Shown here piece by piece: positions 54,149-62,214 of a stretch of 64,000 nt of DNA. The translations under genes and the position numbers were made by a program. The stretch is from assembly GCA_963601185.1 (NCBI GenBank), contig CAVCEE010000006.1, positions 1 through 64,000 of the forward strand. The letters are read 5' to 3'. Origin of the DNA: Limisoma sp963601185 (GTDB lineage Bacteria; Bacteroidota; Bacteroidia; Bacteroidales; Muribaculaceae). Numbering within the stretch: position 1 is the stretch's first letter; each line of letters starts with the position of its first letter. The notes beneath the pieces are model-generated. The model was not told where the DNA came from, ran no database searches, and saw only the letters and a list, made by a program, of their open reading frames with translations.

Positions 54149-54934
54149 ATGGACATTACTCTCAAATGTTGCGTAATCGATGATGAACCGCTCGCTCGTG
54201 GACTCATTTGCTCGTTTGTTGAAAAAACTCCGTTCTTGAAACTTGAACAGGCATTTTCATCGGCATCCGAGGCTATAAAATGCATTATGGAGAACAAAAT
54301 CGACCTATTGTTTCTTGACATCCAGATGCCGGAACTAAACGGTATTGAGTTTGCCAAAATCATTCCTCCAGAATGTCGCATAATCTTCGTTACTGCATTT
54401 GAGAAATATGCCATTGACGGATTCCGCAATAATGCCATAGACTATCTGCTCAAACCTGTCAGTTACTCCGAGTTCCTCACTGCAGCAAATCGTGCATTGC
54501 AGTGGGCTGAACTGAAAGCGAAAGCCGAAGCAGCGACAGTGCCAGACAGTCAACGTTCAAACGACAACCAGTACATCATAGTAAAGAGCGAATACAAACT
54601 GATTCAAATTGCAGTCTCAAAGATTCTTTACATTGAAGGGCTGAAGGACTATGTAAAAATCTACACCGAGGACTCCCCTACTTGTATTCTCTCGCTGATG
54701 AATATGAAGACAATCGAGCAACATCTGCCTGCCGACCAGTTCATCCGTGTGCACAGGTCATTCATTGTCCAAATGGCGAAAATCAATGTCATAGAGCGCA
54801 ATCGCATCGTGTTCGGGAAAAAATACATTCCAATTTCCGACACCTACAAGAAAGCATTCTCCGACTACCTTGCACGCCACACAGTCTGCACTGAAAGAAA
54901 TTCCCAGTCGCAAAACGCAGAAACCGAACAATAG
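54149..54934 (+). CDS. LytTR-family response regulator
   Basis: This 261-residue protein has an N-terminal receiver domain (1-120) with the acidic pair D11/D12, phospho-acceptor Asp57 in LFLDIQMPELNG and Lys in YLLKPVSYSE near 107. A C-terminal LytTR DNA-binding domain (about 148-245) has EYKLIQIAVSKILYIEGLKD and FIRVHRSFIV. The tail is polar and Gln/Ser-rich. It is the partner of the adjacent kinase and probably controls the export operon that carries both. A strong terminator follows. Confidence 0.93.
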   Translation: MDITLKCCVIDDEPLARGLICSFVEKTPFLKLEQAFSSASEAIKCIMENKIDLLFLDIQMPELNGIEFAKIIPPECRIIFVTAFEKYAIDGFRNNAIDYLLKPVSYSEFLTAANRALQWAELKAKAEAATVPDSQRSNDNQYIIVKSEYKLIQIAVSKILYIEGLKDYVKIYTEDSPTCILSLMNMKTIEQHLPADQFIRVHRSFIVQMAKINVIERNRIVFGKKYIPISDTYKKAFSDYLARHTVCTERNSQSQNAETEQ

Positions 54935-54968
54935 GACGATACTTCAATAGTTAATGGATGATTATACT

Positions 54969-55001
54969 AAAAAAGGTCAGGCTTAATGCCTGACCTTTTT
55001 T
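54969..55001 (+). terminator. Terminator of the tolC-macAB-LytTR operon
   Basis: AAAAAAGGTCAGGC (54969-54982) and GCCTGACCTTTTTT (54988-55001), a perfect 14-bp stem with a 5-base loop. Confidence 0.9.
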
Positions 55002-55116
55002 ATCACGCTTTTATTGTCGTTAGATAACCACGATATTGCAAAATGGATGCTACCGCAACCTCTATGCCTTTTTTCAAGGAAACTTCACGGACAATCATAG
55101 ACAAAATCACAAAGAT

Positions 55117-56364
55117 TTAATCGTCAAGTTTGTGTATCACAAGTCCCGATCGGAGTTTAGGCTCAAACCAGGTTGTTTTTGGCGGCATAATGTTACCGGT
55201 ATCGGCAATGTCTATGATTTGCTGCATTGTCACCGGATAAAGAGCCAATGCCATTTTCATCTCACCACTGTCAACGCGTTTCTTCAACTCGCCAAGACCT
55301 CTAATACCTCCCACGAAATCTATTCTTTTATCACTGCGCAAATCTGTTATCCCTAGGATGTCGCGAAGTATCAAATCAGAAGAAATAGTTACATCAAGTA
55401 CTCCTATCGGGTCGGAGTCATTATACGTTCCCTCTCGTGCAGTAAGAGAATACCATCTGCCACTCATATAAAGAGAGAAATTGTGAAGCCGCTGAGGCTT
55501 GTAAATTTCTGTTCCCTTGTCTTCAACTTCAAAGTTCTTTTCGAGCAGCGCAAGAAACTCTTGCTCACTGTGTCCGTTCAAGTCACGAACCAACCTATTA
55601 TAGTCAATCACATTCAAGTGAGATGCCGGGAAACACACTGCCAAGAAGAAATTATATTCTTCCTCACCGGTATGGTTTGGATTGGCTTCTGCCATTTCTT
55701 TTCCTACCAACGCTGCGGCAGCACTGCGGTGATGTCCGTCGGCAATATACATATTCGGTATGGACGCAAACTGTTTTGACACATCTCTGATAGTCTTATC
55801 ATCGTCAATGACCCAGAAACGATGTCCGAATCCATCTTCACTCGTGAAGTCGTATTCAGGCTTGCCAGCAGTTACTTTGCGCAAGATCGACTCAAGTGCG
55901 TCATTGTCGGGGAATGTGAAAAACACAGGCTCAACATTTGCCTTGTTTATGCGCACATGCTTCATTCGATCCTCTTCTTTGTCACGACGCGTCAGTTCAT
56001 GTTTTTTGATGTTGCCCGAGAGATAGTCGTCAACACTTGCAGCAACCACAAAGCCGTATTGTGTTCTGCCATCCATCGTTTGCGCATAAATGTAGTAGCA
56101 TAGCTTCCGGTCCTGTACCAACCAGCCGTTTTCTTGAAATTTGTGGAAATTTTCTACCGCCTTGGCATATACCTTGGGGTCGTGTTCATCAGTACCAGGT
56201 GCAAAATCGATTTCTGGTCGAATAATGTGATACAACGATTTTTCATTTCCTGCCGCTTCTTTGCGGGCTTCATCAGAATTCAATACATCATAAGGGCGAG
56301 ATGCCACCTCTGTCACCAAGTTGACCAGTGGGCGCAAGCCTCTGAAAGGTCTTACTTTTGCCAT
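55117..56364 (-). CDS. DUF1015 family protein
   Basis: This 415-residue cytoplasmic protein matches DUF1015 over its whole length: VRPFRGLRPLV and SRPYDVLNSDEAR at the start, ELTRRDKEEDRMKHVR near 125, YIADGHHRSAAAA near 209 and RVDSGEMKMALALYPVTM near 360. The conserved ADGHHR and the Arg/Glu-rich stretch look like an active site, but the reaction is not established. In many genomes it lies near serine-biosynthesis genes; here it follows purA after an 78-base gap with a terminator. Confidence 0.9.
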   Translation of the reverse strand: MAKVRPFRGLRPLVNLVTEVASRPYDVLNSDEARKEAAGNEKSLYHIIRPEIDFAPGTDEHDPKVYAKAVENFHKFQENGWLVQDRKLCYYIYAQTMDGRTQYGFVVAASVDDYLSGNIKKHELTRRDKEEDRMKHVRINKANVEPVFFTFPDNDALESILRKVTAGKPEYDFTSEDGFGHRFWVIDDDKTIRDVSKQFASIPNMYIADGHHRSAAAALVGKEMAEANPNHTGEEEYNFFLAVCFPASHLNVIDYNRLVRDLNGHSEQEFLALLEKNFEVEDKGTEIYKPQRLHNFSLYMSGRWYSLTAREGTYNDSDPIGVLDVTISSDLILRDILGITDLRSDKRIDFVGGIRGLGELKKRVDSGEMKMALALYPVTMQQIIDIADTGNIMPPKTTWFEPKLRSGLVIHKLDD

Positions 56365-56393
56365 AGTATTATATTTTTAGGGTTTTTATGGAT

Positions 56394-56429
56394 AAAGGCT
56401 ACGCTTGACCCTAAGCCAACGTAGCCTTT
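56394..56429 (-). terminator. purA terminator
   Basis: AAAGGCTACG (56394-56403) and CGTAGCCTTT (56420-56429), a perfect 10-bp stem 13 bases after the purA stop; no long T run. Confidence 0.6.
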
Positions 56430-56442
56430 GGGATTTTTTCGA

Positions 56443-57717
56443 TTAGTGTTTGAAATTGTCACGGATAATTGTCTGTTCTCGGTCAGGGCCGACAGAGAGG
56501 ATGGTAATCGGCACATTCAATTCTTTTTCAAGAAATGCCACGTATGCCTTAAATTCTGCAGGGAATTCGTCCTCGCTCTTGATTTTAGTCATATCGGTTT
56601 GCCATCCTTGGATTTCCTCATAGACTGGTTCGATGCCCTCTTCTATGCTATATGGAAAATCACAGGTTTCTTCACCATTAACCTTGTAGGCTACGCAAGC
56701 CTTCACCGTCGGGAATGTGTCGAGCACATCGCTCTTCATCATAATCAGCTGAGTTACGCCGCTCAGCATAATGGCATAGCGAAGAGCTACAAGGTCAACC
56801 CATCCGCAACGACGTTCACGTCCTGTAACGGCACCATACTCATGTCCGATATCTCGAATTTTTTTGCCTGTTTCGTCAAAAAGTTCTGTAGGAAAAGGTC
56901 CGCTTCCCACTCGTGTACAATATGCCTTGAATATGCCATACACCTCACCTATTTTGCCCGGAGCGACACCGAGACCGCTACAAGCTCCCGTACATATTGT
57001 ATTGCTTGATGTGACAAACGGATAAGAGCCGAAGTCCACGTCAAGCATAGTGCCTTGCGCACCTTCGCAAAGTACGCGTTTGCCATCTGCAAGGAGTTTG
57101 TTGATGTAGTGCTCACTGTCAATCAAGTCATACTCTTTGAGGTAGTTGATTGCACTAAGCCATTTCCCTTCAAGTTCAGAAAAGTCTGTTACGGCATCAA
57201 GCATCTCCAGCATTTTCAGATGGCGAGATTTGGCAGCCGCATATTTTTCCTCAAAGTTATGGAAAATGTCACCCACGCGCAGTCCGTTTCTGCTCACTTT
57301 GTCGGTGTATGTCGGGCCAATACCCTTTCCTGTCGTACCAATCTTCGACGAGCCTTTGAGTTTCTCGTTGGCGGCATCAAGAAGTCGGTGGGTCGGCATA
57401 ATCAAATGCGCCTTCTTTGAAATTTTCAGGATTTTCTTGATGTCAACACCGCTTTGCTCCAATGATTCTGCCTCTTCACGGAAAAGGACCGGATCAAGGA
57501 CAACGCCATTGCCAATTATGTTAACTTGCCCATGTTGGAAAATGCCGGAAGGGATGGAACGCAGCACGTATTTCTTTCCCTCAAATTCCAACGTGTGACC
57601 TGCATTAGGACCGCCTTGGAAACGTGCCACTGCATCATAATGCGGTGTGAGCACATCTACCACTTTGCCTTTACCTTCGTCTCCCCATTGCAAGCCCAAG
57701 AGCACATCTACTTTCAT
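56443..57717 (-). CDS. purA: Adenylosuccinate synthetase
   Basis: First committed step from IMP to AMP, using aspartate and GTP. It has 424 residues. LGLQWGDEGKGKVVDVL near 7-23 has the catalytic Asp13; FQGGPNAGHTL near 35 supplies the catalytic His. GTTGKGIGPTYTDKVSRNG near 127, GAQGTMLDVDFGSYPFVTSS near 222 and GRERRCGWVDLVALRYA near 300 follow. The frame runs upstream into the Fur gene, but MKVDVLLG at 57717 is the family start and lies 23 bases after the Fur stop, so both may be in one transcript. Confidence 0.96.
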   Translation of the reverse strand: MKVDVLLGLQWGDEGKGKVVDVLTPHYDAVARFQGGPNAGHTLEFEGKKYVLRSIPSGIFQHGQVNIIGNGVVLDPVLFREEAESLEQSGVDIKKILKISKKAHLIMPTHRLLDAANEKLKGSSKIGTTGKGIGPTYTDKVSRNGLRVGDIFHNFEEKYAAAKSRHLKMLEMLDAVTDFSELEGKWLSAINYLKEYDLIDSEHYINKLLADGKRVLCEGAQGTMLDVDFGSYPFVTSSNTICTGACSGLGVAPGKIGEVYGIFKAYCTRVGSGPFPTELFDETGKKIRDIGHEYGAVTGRERRCGWVDLVALRYAIMLSGVTQLIMMKSDVLDTFPTVKACVAYKVNGEETCDFPYSIEEGIEPVYEEIQGWQTDMTKIKSEDEFPAEFKAYVAFLEKELNVPITILSVGPDREQTIIRDNFKH

Positions 57718-57740
57718 AATTATTCCGTTTTTATAATTTG

Positions 57741-58226
57741 TTAAGTTGTTTTCTTCGTTTGCCGGTTGCGGCGTTTTTTGCGTTGGCATGTTGAACAAAC
57801 GCCATAGACATAGAGCGAAATGTAGGACACGGAAAACGAGCCGTAGCGACGACCGCTGATGTATGTCATCAAATCCACGTCTTTCACTTCCTTAATCTTG
57901 CCGCATTCTGTACAAATCAAATGGTGGTGGTTACCCGAACTGATTACCTTTTCGTACACAGCCTGGTTTGTGCCGAACTGGTGTTTTCTTACCAATCCGC
58001 ATTCAATAAACAGTTCAATCGTATTATAGATTGTTGACCTGCTGACATGATACGAACGCTCCTCCATCTCATCATAGAGAGCCTCGATGCCAAAATGGTC
58101 ATTGTGTGAAAAAACGACCTCCAAAATTGCGAATCGTTCTGGAGTTCTGCGCAAACGCTTGCTGTCAAGATATTCAGCCAGTTTCGTGCGAGCGATGTAA
58201 TATGATTTGTCTTCCGTCGCAGTCAT
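57741..58226 (-). CDS. Fur-family transcriptional regulator
   Basis: This 161-residue protein has a winged helix (about 15-85, with RRTPERFAILEVVFSHNDHF and SRSTIYNTIELFIECGL) and a metal-binding dimer domain. The latter has the HHHLICTECGKIKEV stretch and a C-terminal CSTCQRK, two CxxC pairs expected to hold structural zinc. I cannot decide between Fur, PerR and Zur. A basic tail (RKKRRNRQTKKT) extends the C-terminus. A perfect palindrome at the promoter suggests self-regulation; purA follows closely. Confidence 0.9.
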   Translation of the reverse strand: MTATEDKSYYIARTKLAEYLDSKRLRRTPERFAILEVVFSHNDHFGIEALYDEMEERSYHVSRSTIYNTIELFIECGLVRKHQFGTNQAVYEKVISSGNHHHLICTECGKIKEVKDVDLMTYISGRRYGSFSVSYISLYVYGVCSTCQRKKRRNRQTKKTT

Positions 58227-58233
58227 ACCATCA

Positions 58234-58241
58234 CAAAGGTA
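58234..58241 (-). promoter_or_regulatory. Fur-like gene promoter, -7 element
   Basis: Minus strand TACCTTTG from 58241 to 58234. The predicted start near 58230 leaves a leader of only about four bases before the ATG at 58226. Confidence 0.5.
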
Positions 58242-58253
58242 GTTATTTTAGTC

Positions 58254-58266
58254 TGAATAATATTCA
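58254..58266. promoter_or_regulatory. Palindrome at the Fur-like gene promoter
   Basis: TGAATA-N1-TATTCA, a perfect 6-1-6 palindrome just upstream of the -7 element in the -20 to -33 region. The size and A/T-rich character fit Fur/PerR-type operators, making it a candidate autoregulatory site. Confidence 0.5.
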
Positions 58267-58303
58267 AAATCCACAACGTTTTTAACGTCTTTTGTCGGCT
58301 CAT

Positions 58304-58855
58304 TTATTCCAGACACCATTCAATCTCATCAACCACCTGACGGCTGACACGCGACAGCGCATCTGTGCCGCCGCTCAACTTCTCTGCCATCTGTTTTGCC
58401 ACATCGACATCTTTCAATTTGCGAAGCACGAGCAAGTTCATAATCAAGCGCATACCGGCATAGGCAGTCTTTTCATCAGCAAGTAGGGAAAATGCAAGCG
58501 ATTCCGCTTCGGCAATGTCCCGAATCAACCGGAAACAAAGTTGGTCCGTCAACTCGACGGTATCAGCCTCCGACAGCCATTGCTGCGCTTTTTCAATAGT
58601 AAATTCCTCTTGCGGATAGACCATCGTTGCCAGCAACTGGCTCTCGCGCGTTGTGACATTCTGCCATAATGTTTCTGCCAGTTCCGCCGATTTTATTTGT
58701 TTTGCCGCAATCTGTTCCATTTGCGGAATTTCCAATCCGAAAATAATCTTATATGGATATCCGGCATCCCTCAGTCTGTCGGCAATAACACCATTGCGCA
58801 ACGCAAAAAAGTCGCTCTTTATTTGTCGAACAGTTTCCTTGTCCATCTTTCTCAT
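58304..58855 (-). CDS. DNA alkylation repair (AlkD-like HEAT) protein
   Basis: About 183 residues of helical HEAT-like repeats. GYPYKIIFGLEIPQMEQIAA near 30 and YPQEEFTIEKAQQWLSEADT near 80 resemble AlkD-type DNA glycosylases. It is shorter than the usual 220-240 residues. Whether it still excises alkylated bases is unknown. The frame opens at 58885, but a TATCTTTA promoter-like element (58880-58873) lies inside the extension, so ATG 58855 (or 58846) is preferred. Transcribed alone, after a terminator and toward purA's regulator. Confidence 0.75.
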   Translation of the reverse strand: MRKMDKETVRQIKSDFFALRNGVIADRLRDAGYPYKIIFGLEIPQMEQIAAKQIKSAELAETLWQNVTTRESQLLATMVYPQEEFTIEKAQQWLSEADTVELTDQLCFRLIRDIAEAESLAFSLLADEKTAYAGMRLIMNLLVLRKLKDVDVAKQMAEKLSGGTDALSRVSRQVVDEIEWCLE

Positions 58856-58872
58856 TCTGTTTTGTGATATGG

Positions 58873-58880
58873 TAAAGATA
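58873..58880 (-). promoter_or_regulatory. Possible promoter of the AlkD-like gene
   Basis: Minus strand TATCTTTA, one base off the consensus, 18-25 bases before ATG 58855. Confidence 0.4.
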
Positions 58881-58906
58881 GCCATATTTATTCAGACCGG
58901 CAAATT

Positions 58907-58955
58907 AAACAAGAAGAGTGCGCAACGGATTTCCCGATGTGCACTCTTCTTGTTT
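58907..58955 (-). terminator. Terminator of the dxr-rseP-rlmI-M49 run
   Basis: AAACAAGAAGAGTGC (58907-58921) and GCACTCTTCTTGTTT (58941-58955), a perfect 15-bp inverted repeat, 17 bases after the peptidase stop. Confidence 0.85.
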
Positions 58956-58971
58956 GTGGTATTTCTATTGA

Positions 58972-61005
58972 CTATTTGGTCAATGGCGAATAGTCTTTTG
59001 AATAACGGAGCATCTGGTCGATGTAATTCTCCGTATAGTCAATCTTCACATCTGTAATATTGCCTTTCTTGTCGAACACGGGCTTATAAACCGGATTTAC
59101 AAAACCTTTGTACGGAGCAATGTCGAGTTTGGCATAACGATTAAGCACTTCCTTATGAATTTCTGGGTCAACCTTAACGGCATAAGTCTCTACAAGGTTT
59201 TTGCCTGCCTCATAATCGCCTTCCGATTTTACACGCTGTATCTCTGCCAAGAGTTCTCCAAAGAGATTGCGCAGTTTCTGATAGTCGTTGATCTTAATGA
59301 ACGTTTTTCCGTCGCGTTTCACAAATTCGATAACGTTATCGGTCTTGCCGTGCTCATAGCACCATTTAGAGACGAGTTGACGGTTACGCATATGTGCCTC
59401 CTCGATATCTTTTCCATATTCAATACGCATCAACTGAGTCATCAGACCATTCAAGATATATTTATAGTATTCAGCCTTATAGGCATCTTTGTTGTCCAGA
59501 AGGCCAAGTTCGAGCAACTTAGGGTCTGCCAGATAATAAAGGGCAAACAAGTCGGCGCGGGCTTCTTCGAGTGTCGAGCCGTGCTCTTTCAACGCATCGT
59601 CGCTCACACCAGGGAGCAGTTTTCCTGACGCGTGGCCCAGACATTCATGAAGGTCGGTATGCATATTATCGACAATAAACAAATATTTGTCCATCAGGTC
59701 GCTCGTCTCTTTGTCAATCACAAATTCTTCGTTGAATCCATTGCCGTGCGATGCCTGGTCGTAAGCCTCGGTGATGTTTTCCAACGTTACCGACTTCGAG
59801 CCGTGGGCTGCACGAATCCAGTTCGCATTAGGGAGGTTAATGCCAATTGGAGTCGATGGATAAGAGTCACCTGCGAGGATTGCCACGGTTATAACTTTTG
59901 CAGTTACGCCTTTCACCTTTTCTTTCTTGAAGCGTGGGTCAACCGGAGAGTTGCTTTCAAACCATTGGGCATTGTCACTAACCACTTCAGTGCGGTGAGA
60001 TGCTTTCTGGTTCTTGAAGTTTACAACCGATTCCCATGCGCCCTTATAACCCAGTGGATCACCGTAGTTCTCAATGAAACTATTGATAAAGTCAACGCTG
60101 CTTACAACATCCTCTACCCAAAGTATAGAGTACTCATCAAACGTCTTGAGATTGCCATCTGTATAGTATTGGATGAGTTTGTCGATATGAGCCTTTTGCT
60201 TGTCGTTCTCGGCGAATGCTTCTGCTTTACGGAGGTTTTCAACAATCCTCTCGATAGCGGCTGAATAGCGTCCTCCAATTTTATACACCTCTTCAACAAG
60301 TTTACCGTCTTTCTTGACCAAACGCGAGTTCAATCCGTAAGAAATAGGTTCGTTGGGATTGTCTGTTTTCTTCATTTCGGTATAAAACTGCTCTACTTCG
60401 GCTTGTGTAACGCCATCATAATAGTTACCTGCCGATGTTTGAATCAAATCTTGTCCGTTGGCTTGGTTCACTTTCTTCGCCATCACTGTCGAATCAAAGA
60501 TAACCGGCGATATTTCTTTCAAAAAAGCATCTACCGACTGACCCTTTTTCAACGGCAACAATTTCTTCGGCAACTTCTTCACCTGCGATTCGAAGAATGC
60601 TTGGCTGAAACGCGGTGTAAACTTGTCGGTTGAATAGTGGTGATGGATGCCGTTGGCAAACCATACTTGCTTCAGATAAAGCAAAAAGCCCTGATAGTCG
60701 GCTGAGTTTTTGTCGCCACTGTAGTTCTTGTAGATTTCTTCAAGGGTTGTGCGAATGGCGAGGTTGTATTTACCATTCTGGTCAGTGAGGATGTCACGAC
60801 CGTAAAGAGCGGCTTCTGTCAAGTAGTAAACCAACTCTTTCTGCTTTGTTGTCAGTTGGTCGAAGTCGGTCACCTGGTAACGCAGTACTTCGATATCTGC
60901 GAATCTGTCCACTTTGTAGTTAAAGTCTGAGTTTTCCGCCAATGCTGCCGCTGGTGTGCCAAGCGCCAACGCCGCCAATGCGGAAACGATTAGTTTATTC
61001 TTCAT
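58972..61005 (-). CDS. Dipeptidyl-peptidase III-like metallopeptidase (M49)
   Basis: A zinc exopeptidase that removes dipeptides from short peptides. It has 677 residues with a signal peptide (about 1-23, ending ALAE), so it should act in the periplasm. The M49 zinc motif HECLGH is at 453-458 (HExxGH), and the second motif EEARADLFALYYL follows near 480. Length and motifs match bacterial DPP III. It starts 15 bases after the rlmI-like gene and is probably the last gene of that run. Confidence 0.93.
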   Translation of the reverse strand: MKNKLIVSALAALALGTPAAALAENSDFNYKVDRFADIEVLRYQVTDFDQLTTKQKELVYYLTEAALYGRDILTDQNGKYNLAIRTTLEEIYKNYSGDKNSADYQGFLLYLKQVWFANGIHHHYSTDKFTPRFSQAFFESQVKKLPKKLLPLKKGQSVDAFLKEISPVIFDSTVMAKKVNQANGQDLIQTSAGNYYDGVTQAEVEQFYTEMKKTDNPNEPISYGLNSRLVKKDGKLVEEVYKIGGRYSAAIERIVENLRKAEAFAENDKQKAHIDKLIQYYTDGNLKTFDEYSILWVEDVVSSVDFINSFIENYGDPLGYKGAWESVVNFKNQKASHRTEVVSDNAQWFESNSPVDPRFKKEKVKGVTAKVITVAILAGDSYPSTPIGINLPNANWIRAAHGSKSVTLENITEAYDQASHGNGFNEEFVIDKETSDLMDKYLFIVDNMHTDLHECLGHASGKLLPGVSDDALKEHGSTLEEARADLFALYYLADPKLLELGLLDNKDAYKAEYYKYILNGLMTQLMRIEYGKDIEEAHMRNRQLVSKWCYEHGKTDNVIEFVKRDGKTFIKINDYQKLRNLFGELLAEIQRVKSEGDYEAGKNLVETYAVKVDPEIHKEVLNRYAKLDIAPYKGFVNPVYKPVFDKKGNITDVKIDYTENYIDQMLRYSKDYSPLTK

Positions 61006-61020
61006 ATTTCTGTTTTTAAA

Positions 61021-62205
61021 TTATTCTACATATAGTACCAAGCCTTTGAGATATTCGCCCTCAGGATGGTAGATATTTATCGGATGGTCGCACGGTTGTG
61101 TCAACTGGTGCAGGATGCGCACCTTGCGACCAGACATTGCTGCCGCACTGAACACAGCCAAGCGAAACTGTTCCTTCGACACTGCTTGTGAGCAGGAGAA
61201 GGTGAAAAGTATTCCTCCTGGACGAATTTTCTCAAATGCTTTTGCATTGAGTTTGCGATAGCCTATCAACGCATTTTTCAATGCGCTTTTGTGCTTGGCA
61301 AATGCTGGCGGGTCGAGGATTATGAGGTCATACTTGTTGTCTATTCCGCCAAGAAACTTGAACGCGTCTTCAGCGAAAGCCTGATGGCGGCTGTCGCCGG
61401 GGAAATTCAGTTCTACATTATCGTTGGTCAAGCGGATTGCTTTCTCCGAACTGTCAACGGAATGCACCGCTTTTGCGCCGCCTCTCATTGCATAGAAAGA
61501 GAAGCCACCTGTGTAGCAAAACATATTCAGCACCATGCGCCCTTTCGCATAGTGTTCCAACAGGCTTCGGTTGTCACGTTGGTCAACGAAAAATCCGGTT
61601 TTCTGACCTTTCAGCCAGTCCACATAAAATTTCAAGCCATTTTCCATCGCCACGTTTCCGTCAAACTTTCCGATGATGTAATCGTTCTGCGGATCGAGTT
61701 GAGCCTTGTATGGCAAAGTGGTTTCCGACTTATAGTACACGTTGCGAATCAATCCGCCGGCAATCTTGACAAGTGACTGTGCTATGATGTTACGGGCAAA
61801 GTGCATACCTGGAGAATGGGCCTGTACAACGGCTGTCCTGTCGTAGACATCGACCACAAGTCCGGGGAGGAAGTCTCCTTCACCATGTACCAAGCGAAAT
61901 GCATTGTTGTCATCGCGAATCAGTCCGAGTGCCTGACGCAAATCATAAGCACGCTGCAGACGTTCGATGAAGAATTCTTCATCGATTTTCCGGTCGCTAA
62001 AATCAAGCACGCGCACTGCGATACTTCCAATCTGAAAATGACCAACACCAATAAATGTCCCCGAATTGCTATAGATGGCGACAAGATCGCCTTCTTCAAT
62101 AGTTTCGTCCATACGGTCAATCGCACCGGAGAACACCCATGGATGGAATCGCTTCAACGACTCTTCCTTGCCTCTTTTCAGTATTATTTTTTTGTAGTTT
62201 CCCAT
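61021..62205 (-). CDS. rlmI: Class I SAM-dependent RNA methyltransferase, RlmI-like
   Basis: Probably methylates a cytosine of 23S rRNA. It has 394 residues. An N-terminal PUA domain (about 1-75, ILKRGKEESLKRFHPWVFSG) and an EEHEA-like middle part precede the Rossmann domain. That domain has MVLNMFCYTGGFSFYAMRGG near 219, HSVDSSEKAI and DLIILDPPAFAKHKSAL near 295 (DPPxF, catalytic motif), with FTFSCSQAVS near 337 bearing the possible catalytic Cys. Gap of 9 bases after rseP. Confidence 0.9.
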   Translation of the reverse strand: MGNYKKIILKRGKEESLKRFHPWVFSGAIDRMDETIEEGDLVAIYSNSGTFIGVGHFQIGSIAVRVLDFSDRKIDEEFFIERLQRAYDLRQALGLIRDDNNAFRLVHGEGDFLPGLVVDVYDRTAVVQAHSPGMHFARNIIAQSLVKIAGGLIRNVYYKSETTLPYKAQLDPQNDYIIGKFDGNVAMENGLKFYVDWLKGQKTGFFVDQRDNRSLLEHYAKGRMVLNMFCYTGGFSFYAMRGGAKAVHSVDSSEKAIRLTNDNVELNFPGDSRHQAFAEDAFKFLGGIDNKYDLIILDPPAFAKHKSALKNALIGYRKLNAKAFEKIRPGGILFTFSCSQAVSKEQFRLAVFSAAAMSGRKVRILHQLTQPCDHPINIYHPEGEYLKGLVLYVE

Positions 62206-62214
62206 TTTATCCGT

